Part shown: piece by piece, positions 1-6,446 of the stretch | Layout of the letters: each line of letters begins with the position of its first letter | Position numbering within the stretch: position 1 is the stretch's first letter | DNA from: Ignavibacteriales bacterium | GTDB lineage: Bacteria; Bacteroidota; Ignavibacteria; T3Sed10-11 | Direction of reading: 5' to 3' | Length of the DNA stretch: 8,036 nt | Assembly (NCBI GenBank): GCA_003560935.1 | Contig: PWJF01000573.1 | Coordinates: 1 to 8,036 of the forward strand | Translations under genes and position numbers: made by a program | The notes under the pieces: model-generated | Seen by the model: the letters and a program-made list of their open reading frames with translations, nothing else | What the model was told of the DNA's origin: nothing | The model's database searches: none

Positions 1-156
1 AACCCCTGCGATCCCGACCGCCCGAAAGGACACGGCAACCAACTCGGTCTGGATAATATCCGCAGTAGATTGAAGGCCATATACGATTCGAAGAGCGACA
101 TTGTGGTAAAAGAGGATGATAATATATTTAATGTTGATATCGTCATAAAGCTATGA
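1..156 (+). CDS. Sensor histidine kinase, LytS/YpdA type, C-terminal end only (5' truncated)
   Basis: The open frame from base 1 to the TGA at 154-156 gives about 51 residues. It contains a stretch reading KGHGNQLGLDNIRSRL, which matches the last glycine-rich ATP-binding box and following helix of the HATPase domain in LytS/YpdA-type kinases (typically GxGIGLxNIRxRL). In this family the protein is usually a membrane sensor that autophosphorylates on histidine and passes the phosphate to a LytTR regulator. The next gene is such a regulator and starts inside this stop codon (ATGA), so the two are almost certainly co-translated partners. The middle glycine of the GxGxGL box appears to be glutamine (GNQLGL), although an additional glycine lies just before it. 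The sensor, membrane and phosphoacceptor regions lie outside the window, so the signal cannot be guessed. Confidence 0.85.
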   Translation, partial: NPCDPDRPKGHGNQLGLDNIRSRLKAIYDSKSDIVVKEDDNIFNVDIVIKL

Positions 157-893
157 AAAAACTCCAAACCATCATCATCGACGACGAAGACCTTGCCCGC
201 GGCATCGTTCGAGAATATCTTGACGATCAACAGGATGTGGAGATCACTGCTGAATGCTCGAACGGATTCGACGCCGTAAAAGCTATAACCGTACTAAAAC
301 CCGATCTCATATTTCTCGATATTCAAATGCCGAAAATAAACGGCTTCGAAGTGCTCGAATTACTACCCGATCCGCCGACCGTTATTTTCATAACGGCGTA
401 CGATCAGTACGCGCTGAAAGCGTTCGAGGTTCATGCGGTGGATTATCTGTTAAAACCGTTCAGTAAAGAACGTTTCGATGAAGCGCTGAAGCGGGCGCGT
501 TCAAAGATCGGTAAAATGACGAAAGAAAATATAAAACCGTTGATCGAAGAAGCACATACCAAACAAAGACCGATAGAGCGGGTACTCGTAAAAGATGGCG
601 CCAACGTACATGTTATTCAGGTACATACTATCGATTACATCGAAGCAAAAGACGATTACATTTCAATTAACGCAAACGGTAAATCTCACTTAAAACACTA
701 CCGGTTATCGACGCTCGAAAAAGAGCTCGACCGGTTGCAATTCGTACGCACACACCGATCATATATAGTAAACATCGATCGCATATCGAAGATCGAATTA
801 TATGCAAAAGACAGCCGCATCGCAATATTAAAAGACGGGACGCGTGTACCGATCAGCAGGGGGAATTATGAGAGGATTAAGGAGATGCTGTAG
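153..893 (+). CDS. LytTR-family DNA-binding response regulator
   Basis: This 246-residue protein has the usual length and layout of LytR/AlgR-type regulators. Residues 1-120 form a receiver domain with the acidic pair D10/D11, the predicted phosphorylation site D56 in LDIQMP, T81 in FITAY and K101 in LLKPF. After a linker, about residues 140-246 form a LytTR DNA-binding domain, recognisable from the YIEAKDDYI segment, the FVRTHRSYIVN segment and the PISRGNYERI end. All key receiver residues are present, so phosphorylation by the upstream kinase is expected. The ATG overlaps the kinase stop codon as ATGA, which fixes the start and implies translational coupling. LytTR proteins usually bind direct repeats upstream of target genes; I saw no convincing site here, so the target is unknown. 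The following gene is convergent, so the operon ends here. Confidence 0.95.
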   Translation: MKKLQTIIIDDEDLARGIVREYLDDQQDVEITAECSNGFDAVKAITVLKPDLIFLDIQMPKINGFEVLELLPDPPTVIFITAYDQYALKAFEVHAVDYLLKPFSKERFDEALKRARSKIGKMTKENIKPLIEEAHTKQRPIERVLVKDGANVHVIQVHTIDYIEAKDDYISINANGKSHLKHYRLSTLEKELDRLQFVRTHRSYIVNIDRISKIELYAKDSRIAILKDGTRVPISRGNYERIKEML

Positions 894-899
894 TCAGTC

Positions 900-928
900 A
901 GTTAATGGTTAATTTGTTATTGGTTAAT
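900..928. repeat. Short AT-rich direct repeat in convergent gap
   Basis: The 66-base gap between the response regulator and the convergent acetyltransferase gene contains TGGTTAAT twice (906-913 and 921-928, 15-base period), plus a related AGTTAAT at 900-906. No GC-rich hairpin followed by a T-run is visible on either strand, so no intrinsic terminator is called. The repeat may be no more than slippage in AT-rich sequence. Confidence 0.35.
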
Positions 929-959
929 AGGATCGTATCAAAAAAACTATGAATACATC

Positions 960-1442
960 TCAAGATAATTTTCTCATTATATAATCTCCTTCGTTTTCCC
1001 GATAAATTTCAAATCCCGCCCGTACGTACAAATGCTTTGCAGGATTACTTTTATCGACGCTCAACGATATCGCACGGTACCCTCTTCGTTTCGCCTCATT
1101 CAGGAAACGGGATAATAATTCTTTCCCGATGCCCCTGTTGCGGTATTCCGGGATAACCGCCATCCCGAGTTCCGGCGTTTTGTCGTCGATGAAGCCGAAT
1201 CCCTTATTGTTTCCATCGAACACTCTCCCCCATATCGCTCCGACCGGTTTACCGTCGTTCTCGCACACAAAACCAAAGTCACCATCTCTTCCAAAGCCGC
1301 TTATATAGATTGAAAGCTCCGGTAAATCGATAACGGATATCGGATATGGATCCTCCTCTTCGGGTACAAACAATGAAAGATAAAACATCTCGCGGAGAAT
1401 AGGATAATCCACCGCTGTGAGTCCTCTGAATTTGAAATCCAT
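960..1442 (-). CDS. GNAT-family N-acetyltransferase
   Basis: This 160-residue protein has the size of a single GNAT domain, which transfers an acetyl group from acetyl-CoA to an amine. Motif A is visible as LGMAVIPEYRNRGIGKELL at about residues 92-110; its R-N-R-G-I-G-K part (101-107) is the pyrophosphate-binding Q/RxxGxG/A loop. Motif B is seen at about 127-145, with SNPAKHLYVRAGFE, the usual N-x-A-x-x-L-Y-x-x-x-GF pattern. The substrate cannot be read from the sequence; these families include protein, antibiotic and small-metabolite acetylases. The N-terminal region contains an acidic cluster (about 28-31). The ATG lies 11 bases after the stop of the exonuclease gene, so the two are probably one transcript. 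Only a weak GAAAG is present upstream of the start. Confidence 0.9.
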   Translation of the reverse strand: MDFKFRGLTAVDYPILREMFYLSLFVPEEEDPYPISVIDLPELSIYISGFGRDGDFGFVCENDGKPVGAIWGRVFDGNNKGFGFIDDKTPELGMAVIPEYRNRGIGKELLSRFLNEAKRRGYRAISLSVDKSNPAKHLYVRAGFEIYRENEGDYIMRKLS

Positions 1443-1453
1443 ACATTAGTCTT

Positions 1454-2425
1454 TCACATGTCCACAGGACGTGCATCATAACCATTTTCACATAACCAGC
1501 GGGAAAATTGTCCGGTAAAGCCATGTGTTACATAAACTGTATCCGAACCCGACAGCCACACGGCTTCATTCAATCCGTCCCAGTCTGCATGGTCGGACAT
1601 AACAAAACCGGTATCGGCATTTCGCACCCACGAGATTCCCTGCGTCGCCATCCACCCCGATGCGTAGGCAGTTGATAATTCGGCAACATGATCCAACCAT
1701 CCGTTCTTCATCGCATTCGGAGGAATGATGACAAGAGCGGTTTTTAATTTTTGGTACGGTGTTGTTTCCGAGAGTGTATTCACTTCCGGTATCGGAATGT
1801 TATGTTGACGGAACAATGCGTTTATTTGTTCGATTGCGGGATGAACATAAACCGGTCCGATTGAAGTGTCGATGGAATATAACAAACGCTGCGCCTTACC
1901 AAGCGAGTACCCGAACAGCACGCTCGTAATTCCGTTCTGTTTATTTTTCCTCCACCACTCATTGATATCTCTTATCACGCCGGCACTGTCTGCCCAGCGA
2001 TAGACGGGCAGGCCGAATGTAGATTCCGTACAAAACACATCGCACTTGATCGGGTCGAACGAACCGGCAAGCGGATCGTGCTCAAGTTTGTAATCGCCGG
2101 TCACCACCCATACTTGACCTGCGTATTCCACGCGCACTTGCGAGGAGCCGACCACATGTCCCGCCGGATGAAGCGAAAACCGTACGCCGTTAATAATAAT
2201 CTCTTCACCATACTCAACCGCCTGTGTCGATATCTTCTTCCCGAGGCGATGGTGCAGAACAGGTACGGTCAATGCATGTGCAAGGTAGTATTTACTTCCT
2301 CTCCGTGCATGGTCGGAATGTGCGTGTGTGATAATCGCTCGTTCGGCACCCCGTTTCGGATCTATGTAGCAATCCGCACGGGGACAATAGATACCGCGAT
2401 CTGTAAATTCAAGTAGTTGAGACAT
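1454..2425 (-). CDS. Ligase-associated type DNA exonuclease, metallo-beta-lactamase/beta-CASP-like fold
   Basis: This 323-residue protein closely fits the bacterial family annotated as ligase-associated DNA exonuclease (YSH1/SNM1-like). Metal-binding motifs are in the expected order: HAHSDH (H34, H36, D38, H39), HPAGHVVGS with H90, TGDY with D111, CTESTFGLP with E134, and near the C terminus MSDHADW (D278/H279) and VTHG (H301). The FGYSLGKAQR segment (172-180) is also typical. Family members are usually encoded with an ATP-dependent DNA ligase and a DEXH helicase and are thought to process DNA ends for repair. Neither partner is visible here; the downstream neighbour is an acetyltransferase, so the gene is separated from its common partners or they lie elsewhere. 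Activity on RNA cannot be excluded. The ATG at 2423-2425 gives the family's normal N terminus; no clear ribosome-binding site precedes it. Confidence 0.92.
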   Translation of the reverse strand: MSQLLEFTDRGIYCPRADCYIDPKRGAERAIITHAHSDHARRGSKYYLAHALTVPVLHHRLGKKISTQAVEYGEEIIINGVRFSLHPAGHVVGSSQVRVEYAGQVWVVTGDYKLEHDPLAGSFDPIKCDVFCTESTFGLPVYRWADSAGVIRDINEWWRKNKQNGITSVLFGYSLGKAQRLLYSIDTSIGPVYVHPAIEQINALFRQHNIPIPEVNTLSETTPYQKLKTALVIIPPNAMKNGWLDHVAELSTAYASGWMATQGISWVRNADTGFVMSDHADWDGLNEAVWLSGSDTVYVTHGFTGQFSRWLCENGYDARPVDM

Positions 2426-2495
2426 TGATTAAACTTTATGAATTCATCTAACGTTGAATAAATATACAATAATAAATAATCAATATTAAATCCAT
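2426..2495. promoter_or_regulatory. Divergent intergenic region, probable promoters in both directions
   Basis: These 70 very AT-rich bases separate two divergently transcribed genes, so each must have a promoter in or near it. A perfect 10-base palindrome, ATGAATTCAT, lies at 2438-2447, close to the exonuclease start. On the plus strand TACAAT at 2465-2470 resembles a -10 box but has no good -35 partner; TTGAAT at 2454-2459 is too close to pair with it. I therefore assign no exact promoter. Confidence 0.4.
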
Positions 2496-2870
2496 ATGAG
2501 GTATTTAGTAACAGGCCGCGTCAAACCCGGCAAATCAAAGCCGCTGCTCAAAGCGATCGAAAACCGGACGCTCGGACGGGGGTCGATAGCGGGAGGCGAA
2601 TACATTCGCGATATGAAACAGGCTCGCCTGCTCGACAACGGGGACGTCCGCTGGGTAGAAGTGTGCTACTGTCCCACTCCGCTCATGGAAGAGATTCCCT
2701 ACTGGGAAGAATACTTTGAACTCACCGATATCCGCGACGCACACGCACGTCACAAATGCAAAGACGAAAACGGCGATGAACCTTGGGCGTGTTCTGACTG
2801 CGACTGCACGAAAAAACTTGAACAAAAAATGGAGAGATGGGGGGAGAGGTTTATTAAAAAATTGAAGTAA
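2496..2870 (+). CDS. Conserved small protein of unknown function with six cysteines
   Basis: This 124-residue protein has no domain I can name, though its sequence has the look of a conserved hypothetical found in several phyla. It begins MRYLVTGRVKPGK and contains a glycine-rich segment (LGRGSIAGGEYIRDM, about 26-40), an aromatic/acidic segment (YWEEYFELTDI, about 69-79) and a cysteine-rich part. Cysteines are at 57, 59, 88, 99, 102 and 104; CYC and WACSDCDC, together with H83 and H86, could bind a metal or iron-sulfur centre, but this is inference. There is no signal peptide or membrane segment, so it is probably cytosolic. The C terminus is lysine-rich. It stands alone: divergent from the exonuclease and convergent with the lipoprotein gene. 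No ribosome-binding site is evident. Confidence is high that it is a real gene and low for any role. Confidence 0.85.
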   Translation: MRYLVTGRVKPGKSKPLLKAIENRTLGRGSIAGGEYIRDMKQARLLDNGDVRWVEVCYCPTPLMEEIPYWEEYFELTDIRDAHARHKCKDENGDEPWACSDCDCTKKLEQKMERWGERFIKKLK

Positions 2871-2914
2871 TCAGTATAATTCCACCCATCAAATATTCAT
2901 CCTTAATTGCATTA

Positions 2915-3433
2915 TTACGGTGTCTCCCTGCTAATGCGGCTATGAATCTCGTTCACTTTCATAAGCGCCGCGGATCCGTACCAGCGATGTAATTCCATCT
3001 CCAACCGTCCCGACTGAATCGCGGGATCGGTTTCGGTCAGTGCACGGGCTTCCTCGATGGTTTCGACATCGAAAAGGAAGATTCCCCGAAGTTCCCCGCC
3101 GTCGAGAAACGGACCGGCCAGAATCAATGTACCTTCGTTTGCGAGACGGTTTATGTTTTCCATATGTCCCCGCTGGATTTCGCGCGCCGTATCAGGATCA
3201 TGGTCGCGGTTCAGGCCCGTTTTGAGGAAGGCCATTATGTACGTTCGCATACCGTACTTATCGGCACCCAGTTCGGTCGCTAGCTGATGATCGTACAATT
3301 CATCCAACATTTCACTACCATCCAGTGAATCGCCTCCTCGATGGTTATTATCAGTACAACCTGACAGAAAAAGCGACAACGAAAGCGCCATCATTATGAT
3401 GTGGAGAGGAGTCCGACAAATTGAGAGTTTCAT
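2915..3433 (-). CDS. Predicted lipoprotein with a YciI-like domain
   Basis: This 172-residue protein starts with a lipoprotein signal: a short basic N region, a hydrophobic stretch (about 10-23) and the lipobox LSGC, giving C26 as the predicted lipidated residue. T27 at the next position gives no inner-membrane retention signal, so outer-membrane placement is plausible in a diderm. After a polar linker, about residues 62-160 match the YciI-like ferredoxin-fold domain: H90 in GHMENINRLANEG, LAGPF at 105-109, the GIFLFDVETIEEARAL strand-helix and D136 in TETDPA. YciI family members are small proteins of poorly known activity with a conserved His/Asp pair and are usually cytosolic without a signal peptide. 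The gene begins 20 bases after the sufE-like stop and is the last of the minus-strand run. No ribosome-binding site is visible. Confidence 0.85.
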   Translation of the reverse strand: MKLSICRTPLHIIMMALSLSLFLSGCTDNNHRGGDSLDGSEMLDELYDHQLATELGADKYGMRTYIMAFLKTGLNRDHDPDTAREIQRGHMENINRLANEGTLILAGPFLDGGELRGIFLFDVETIEEARALTETDPAIQSGRLEMELHRWYGSAALMKVNEIHSRISRETP

Positions 3434-3453
3434 AAATTTTTAGTTTGAATTAG

Positions 3454-3876
3454 TTAGTATTGAATAGTTTTCTCGACTGTGGTTTTTATATGATTAATAA
3501 TCGCAGCCAGCCCGTCGGACCGTGCGGGCGAGAGGTGGGCACTCAGGCCGGTTTCATTCAGAAAATAGAGATCGGCGTTGAGAATTTCTTCGGGAGGTTG
3601 GTCGTTAAATATCCGCAGCAGCACTGCGACCATACCTTTTGTGATCAGAGAGTCGCTATCACCCCAAAGACACAGTTTATCATCCTTAAACTCGGCTTTT
3701 ATCCATACACTCGACTGACAGCCCTTTATGAGGTTTTCATCGATCCTGAGACCGTCATCGGGTACATCAAGCCGTTTTGCCAAATCAACGAGATACTGAT
3801 ATTTATCGATCAGATCTTCCCGCACCGACATCTCCTCGATTATCCGGTTTTGAACCTCATTTACGTTCATGAACAT
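3454..3876 (-). CDS. sufE: SufE-like sulfur acceptor protein
   Basis: From the ATG at 3874-3876 this gives 140 residues, the normal SufE/CsdE size. The conserved acceptor cysteine is C53 in KGCQSSVW, preceded by the IDENLI segment; SDSLITKGMVAVLLRIF and LSPARSDGLAAIINHI are also typical. SufE accepts persulfide sulfur, normally from the cysteine desulfurase SufS, and passes it to iron-sulfur assembly. The frame is open further upstream to 4029, but that part overlaps the rhodanese and has no SufE character, so the shorter start is chosen. The junction reads TGA-G-ATG: translation restarts one base after the rhodanese stop. A second ATG two codons later (3870) is an alternative start. No sufS, sufB, sufC or sufD is in view, so the sulfur donor may be the rhodanese; this is inference. 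The close CsdE relative cannot be excluded. Confidence 0.9.
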   Translation of the reverse strand: MFMNVNEVQNRIIEEMSVREDLIDKYQYLVDLAKRLDVPDDGLRIDENLIKGCQSSVWIKAEFKDDKLCLWGDSDSLITKGMVAVLLRIFNDQPPEEILNADLYFLNETGLSAHLSPARSDGLAAIINHIKTTVEKTIQY

Positions 3877-3877
3877 C

Positions 3878-5179
3878 TCATCGTAAAATTTTTTCAGGGA
3901 TGCCCGTCTCGTACGGATTATTTTCATCGGCGCTCCACTCGAACCATCCGCCGTCGAACACGGATATCCGGGGCCATCCCAGAAGATAAGCATTGAAAAA
4001 CGCTTCGCTGCCGCGCCATCCTGTACCACAATAGAATGCGTTATGTTTATCCGGCGTAATGCCTAATTCCGCCCACATTTTTTCTATCTCATGATATTCC
4101 CGGTTGGTATGATCGAGGTTGCGGTAATTCTCCATATGATATGCATCGCTGCCGCAATTTGCAAAAACCGCTCCGGGTATCCTGCCCTTTTTCTCGATAT
4201 AATGGTAGCCGCTGAACTCTCCGATATACTCCGGCCAGCTTCTCATGCAGACGAGATTCTTATCGTCTGCTTTCAGGATCTCTTTCGCTTCGGGAAGATC
4301 GACCGCAAACTCGGGACGGGAAGGGATCTTCGCTTCGAAATCCGGAACGCGGTATCTCTCACCCTCATCGGTCGTTGTTTCATATCCTTCATCGAGCCAT
4401 GATTGCATCCCGCCGTTTAATACGCGAACATCTTCTACCCCCGCATACAACATAATAAAAGCGCAGCGGAACGCAGCGAGATGTCCCGCACTGCTGCCGG
4501 GAAACGGATCGTCGTATGTTGGATTTGAGAAATTCCCGTAGAGAATGACCGTGGTATCGTGAGCAATACCCAGACCTTCGAGTACATTTTTAAGCTCCTC
4601 GGGAGAACGGCGGTTCCAGGATTCGGTGGATTCCAATGAATTCGTATCAATGTCTATTGCGCCCGGTATGTGACCTTTCTCATAATCAGCTCTGTTTTGA
4701 TAATGTGCATGACATACTACAAATCGATCGTTTGAATATTCGGGAACGTGTTTATTAGAGATTAGATTGTGCAGCCAGCCTGCCGGTACCAAATTGCGAT
4801 AATTCGGTAAATATTCCATCGGCAGTTCTTCATTCGTGCTCCACTCATCGGCAAACCTATGATATACCCTCACATTCGGATAACCTGCTTTCATAAACTG
4901 CCGGGCGACTTTCACGGTCTGAGTTTCGTCGTAACCGTACAGAACCAAATTATGTTCCGGCGAAATCCCCTTCGAAGAGACAATCTCGATCCATTCAATA
5001 TACTTCATCCACTTAGCAGATACATTTCGTGCACCTTTAATATGGCCGCCCCGCAATTCGTCCTGAAATCTCCAGCCGTTGTATGCATCGACCGGCCGGA
5101 CATCGACGATGCAAATTTGTGAATTATCCAATTGAGACAATAATTCATTCGTCGAAATGTGAGGGAACTGTTCCTGCAT
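3878..5179 (-). CDS. Three-domain rhodanese (sulfurtransferase) with one predicted active site
   Basis: From the ATG at 5177-5179 this gives 433 residues with three rhodanese-like domains. Domain 1 (about 5-125) has VDVRPVDAYNG, GGHIKGARNV and VLYGYDET, with no cysteine in the catalytic loop. Domain 2 (about 130-270) has RADYEKGHIPGAIDID and the loop start VILYGNFSNPT, also without cysteine there, then LNGGMQSW. Domain 3 (about 285-430) has RSWPEYIGEFSG, KGRIPGAVF and the loop CGTGWRGS with C384 as predicted nucleophile, then FDGGWFEW. Such proteins move sulfane sulfur, for example from thiosulfate, through a cysteine persulfide. The frame stays open upstream to 5305, but those residues are not rhodanese-like and cover the candidate promoter, so the start at 5179 is preferred. 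The upstream CAGG is at best a weak ribosome-binding site. SufE starts one base after the stop, suggesting a sulfur relay. No signal peptide is seen, so it is likely cytosolic. Confidence 0.9.
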   Translation of the reverse strand: MQEQFPHISTNELLSQLDNSQICIVDVRPVDAYNGWRFQDELRGGHIKGARNVSAKWMKYIEWIEIVSSKGISPEHNLVLYGYDETQTVKVARQFMKAGYPNVRVYHRFADEWSTNEELPMEYLPNYRNLVPAGWLHNLISNKHVPEYSNDRFVVCHAHYQNRADYEKGHIPGAIDIDTNSLESTESWNRRSPEELKNVLEGLGIAHDTTVILYGNFSNPTYDDPFPGSSAGHLAAFRCAFIMLYAGVEDVRVLNGGMQSWLDEGYETTTDEGERYRVPDFEAKIPSRPEFAVDLPEAKEILKADDKNLVCMRSWPEYIGEFSGYHYIEKKGRIPGAVFANCGSDAYHMENYRNLDHTNREYHEIEKMWAELGITPDKHNAFYCGTGWRGSEAFFNAYLLGWPRISVFDGGWFEWSADENNPYETGIPEKILR

Positions 5180-5223
5180 GGTTTCTGCCTGTTGTTTAAA
5201 CAAACGTATGATTCTATATGAAA

Positions 5224-5260
5224 GTAACCAAAAGTTACATTGAAGTTTTACAAATGTCAA
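5224..5260 (-). promoter_or_regulatory. Candidate promoter for the rhodanese-sufE-YciI genes with an overlapping inverted repeat
   Basis: Read on the minus strand, TTGACA (plus positions 5255-5260) is followed after 17 bases by TAACTT (5232-5237). The -35 is perfect but the -10 matches only three of six. The same bases also fit a Bacteroidota-style pattern: TTG, then 20 bases, then TAACTTTT, one base off TAnnTTTG. A small perfect inverted repeat, GTAAC-CAAAA-GTTAC (5224-5238), covers the -10 region and could be an operator or chance. The predicted transcript start would be about 45 bases before the rhodanese ATG. Confidence 0.4.
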
Positions 5261-5278
5261 TGCGAGTTTACAATGATC

Positions 5279-5371
5279 GAAACCGCAAAGTTCATGAGGA
5301 TGCACGAAGGTTTTCTGTTCAGGAATGTATTCCAGTATTACTTCGTGTAATTTTGTGTTCTTGGTGGTTTA
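5279..5371. repeat. Imperfect intergenic inverted repeat with 32-base arms
   Basis: The left arm (5279-5310, from GAAACCGCAAAG to GCACGAAGG) and the right arm (5340-5371, from ACTTCGTG to GGTGGTTTA) are reverse complements at 20 of 32 positions, with the outer AAACC and inner CACGAAG blocks exact. The 29-base loop contains GGAAT-GT-ATTCC (5322-5333), a second small stem. The arms resemble the TTCGTG...GTGGTTT-type short repeats often seen between genes in environmental genomes. The element fills most of the gap between the transporter stop and the rhodanese promoter. It might act as a transcript-end hairpin or be a remnant of a dispersed repeat. Confidence 0.45.
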
Positions 5372-5384
5372 TCCCGTCCCGGAC

Positions 5385-6446
5385 TTACGTCATACTCCTC
5401 ACCTGGCTCGGCGAGGATCCCTGACTCGGATCATGCGCCACCCGTTCCGGTAAAAATCCCCCGGGATAGTGCGTTACGTAGTCTTCGCCGAAGAGCCGGT
5501 TGTGAATAATGGTATTGCGATAAATATCCCAATCGGGCCTCCCTCGTTTGCGGAAGAAGAGGGTAATGAAAGAAGAGTTGATCACAATAAACGTTGAGTA
5601 CAAAATGGCAAGCCAAATCATCTGGCTCTGGACGGGCTCTGTAAAACTGAGAAGGATAACCGCAAAGGCAAGCGGTCCGTTTTGAATGCCGGTTTCAAGA
5701 GAAATAGCGCGTTGAAAGATCGGAGGTACGCCCCATGCACGGGAAAACCAGTACCCGAAAAAGAATCCCACCAACCCGACACCGATCGCGCCGATATAGA
5801 TCTCGATAGGCGTTCGAAGGAATATTCCTCCGTGACGAGCAAATGCTGTACCGATCAGATACAGTATTACTATTATCGCCATGAAACCGGCGGTATCTTC
5901 GGCAGTCTTTGCCCAGTCGGCCCATTTTCTTCTGATAAACATTCCGATCGCGACGGGAACCAGTACAAGGATAAGAGAGCTGATAATATTTCCGGTGGGG
6001 ATGACGAACTCTGCCTCGTCTCCCGCTGCCCGCATCGCTTCGGTGATTTGGGCTGTAAACCCCGGTGTATACAGATTAAGCAGCAGCGGCATCATAAGTA
6101 TAGCCATCATAGTCGATGCGGTCGTCATCGAAATGCTTAAGGCAACCGAGCCGCGGGAAAAATACGTAAACATATTCGAGGTCGTTCCGCCGGGCAAGCA
6201 GCCGATCAGGATAAGAGCAATGGCGAACGCGGGAGGAAAATTTAAAAGAGTGGCGATGCCGAATGCAATGAACGGCATCAAACCGAATTGCGATAAAAAT
6301 CCGATCAGCACACCCCGCGGCTTTCGGGCAACCGCGCGAAAATCATCGACTGTAAGACTTGCTCCCATTCCCAACATAATAACGAAGATCATCAACGCGA
6401 GGAGCGCCTGGTCCTGCGGATAAAGAAGTTGTGTGTCAAACTCCAT
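5385..6446 (-). CDS. Bile acid:sodium symporter (BASS/SBF) family transporter
   Basis: This 353-residue protein is strongly hydrophobic, with about nine or ten membrane segments between residues 12 and 298. Two family signatures are clear: GCLPGGTTSN at 82-91 and ETGIQN at 251-256; both lie where the unwound, substrate- and sodium-binding helices sit in BASS carriers. These proteins import organic anions such as bile acids, pantoate, pyruvate or other carboxylates with sodium; the substrate cannot be told from sequence. It is longer than many bacterial homologues because of a soluble, proline- and serine-containing tail of about 50 residues after FFRKRGRPDW. The ATG at 6444-6446 lies inside the 3' end of the acyl-CoA synthetase gene (11-base overlap), and AAAGGTGGGAG sits just upstream, the clearest ribosome-binding site in the window. 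This supports coupled expression and a functional link with that enzyme. Confidence 0.92.
   Translation of the reverse strand: MEFDTQLLYPQDQALLALMIFVIMLGMGASLTVDDFRAVARKPRGVLIGFLSQFGLMPFIAFGIATLLNFPPAFAIALILIGCLPGGTTSNMFTYFSRGSVALSISMTTASTMMAILMMPLLLNLYTPGFTAQITEAMRAAGDEAEFVIPTGNIISSLILVLVPVAIGMFIRRKWADWAKTAEDTAGFMAIIVILYLIGTAFARHGGIFLRTPIEIYIGAIGVGLVGFFFGYWFSRAWGVPPIFQRAISLETGIQNGPLAFAVILLSFTEPVQSQMIWLAILYSTFIVINSSFITLFFRKRGRPDWDIYRNTIIHNRLFGEDYVTHYPGGFLPERVAHDPSQGSSPSQVRSMT

Noticed and set aside
2871..2914. Possible bidirectional terminator in the convergent gap
   Set aside because: Only a short GTAAT/ATTAC pairing is present, with no GC-rich stem or T-run, so I do not call a terminator.
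3460..3996. 178-codon open frame on the plus strand
   Set aside because: It is antisense to sufE and the end of the rhodanese, both with clear family motifs, and its product has no recognisable features.
3877..4029. Upstream extension of the SufE frame into the rhodanese gene
   Set aside because: The extra 51 codons overlap the conserved third rhodanese domain in another frame and do not look like SufE; the shorter 140-residue product matches the family size.
5180..5305. Upstream extension of the rhodanese reading frame by 42 codons
   Set aside because: The added residues have no rhodanese, signal peptide or membrane character, and they would cover the candidate promoter and part of the inverted repeat. 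The ATG at 5179 gives a normal N terminus.
5376..5384. GTCCCGGAC palindrome next to the transporter stop
   Set aside because: Four-base arms around a single base are too short to form a useful hairpin and are expected by chance.
5881..6423. 180-codon open frame on the plus strand
   Set aside because: It is antisense to the transporter gene, and its composition is what the complement of a membrane protein gene would give.
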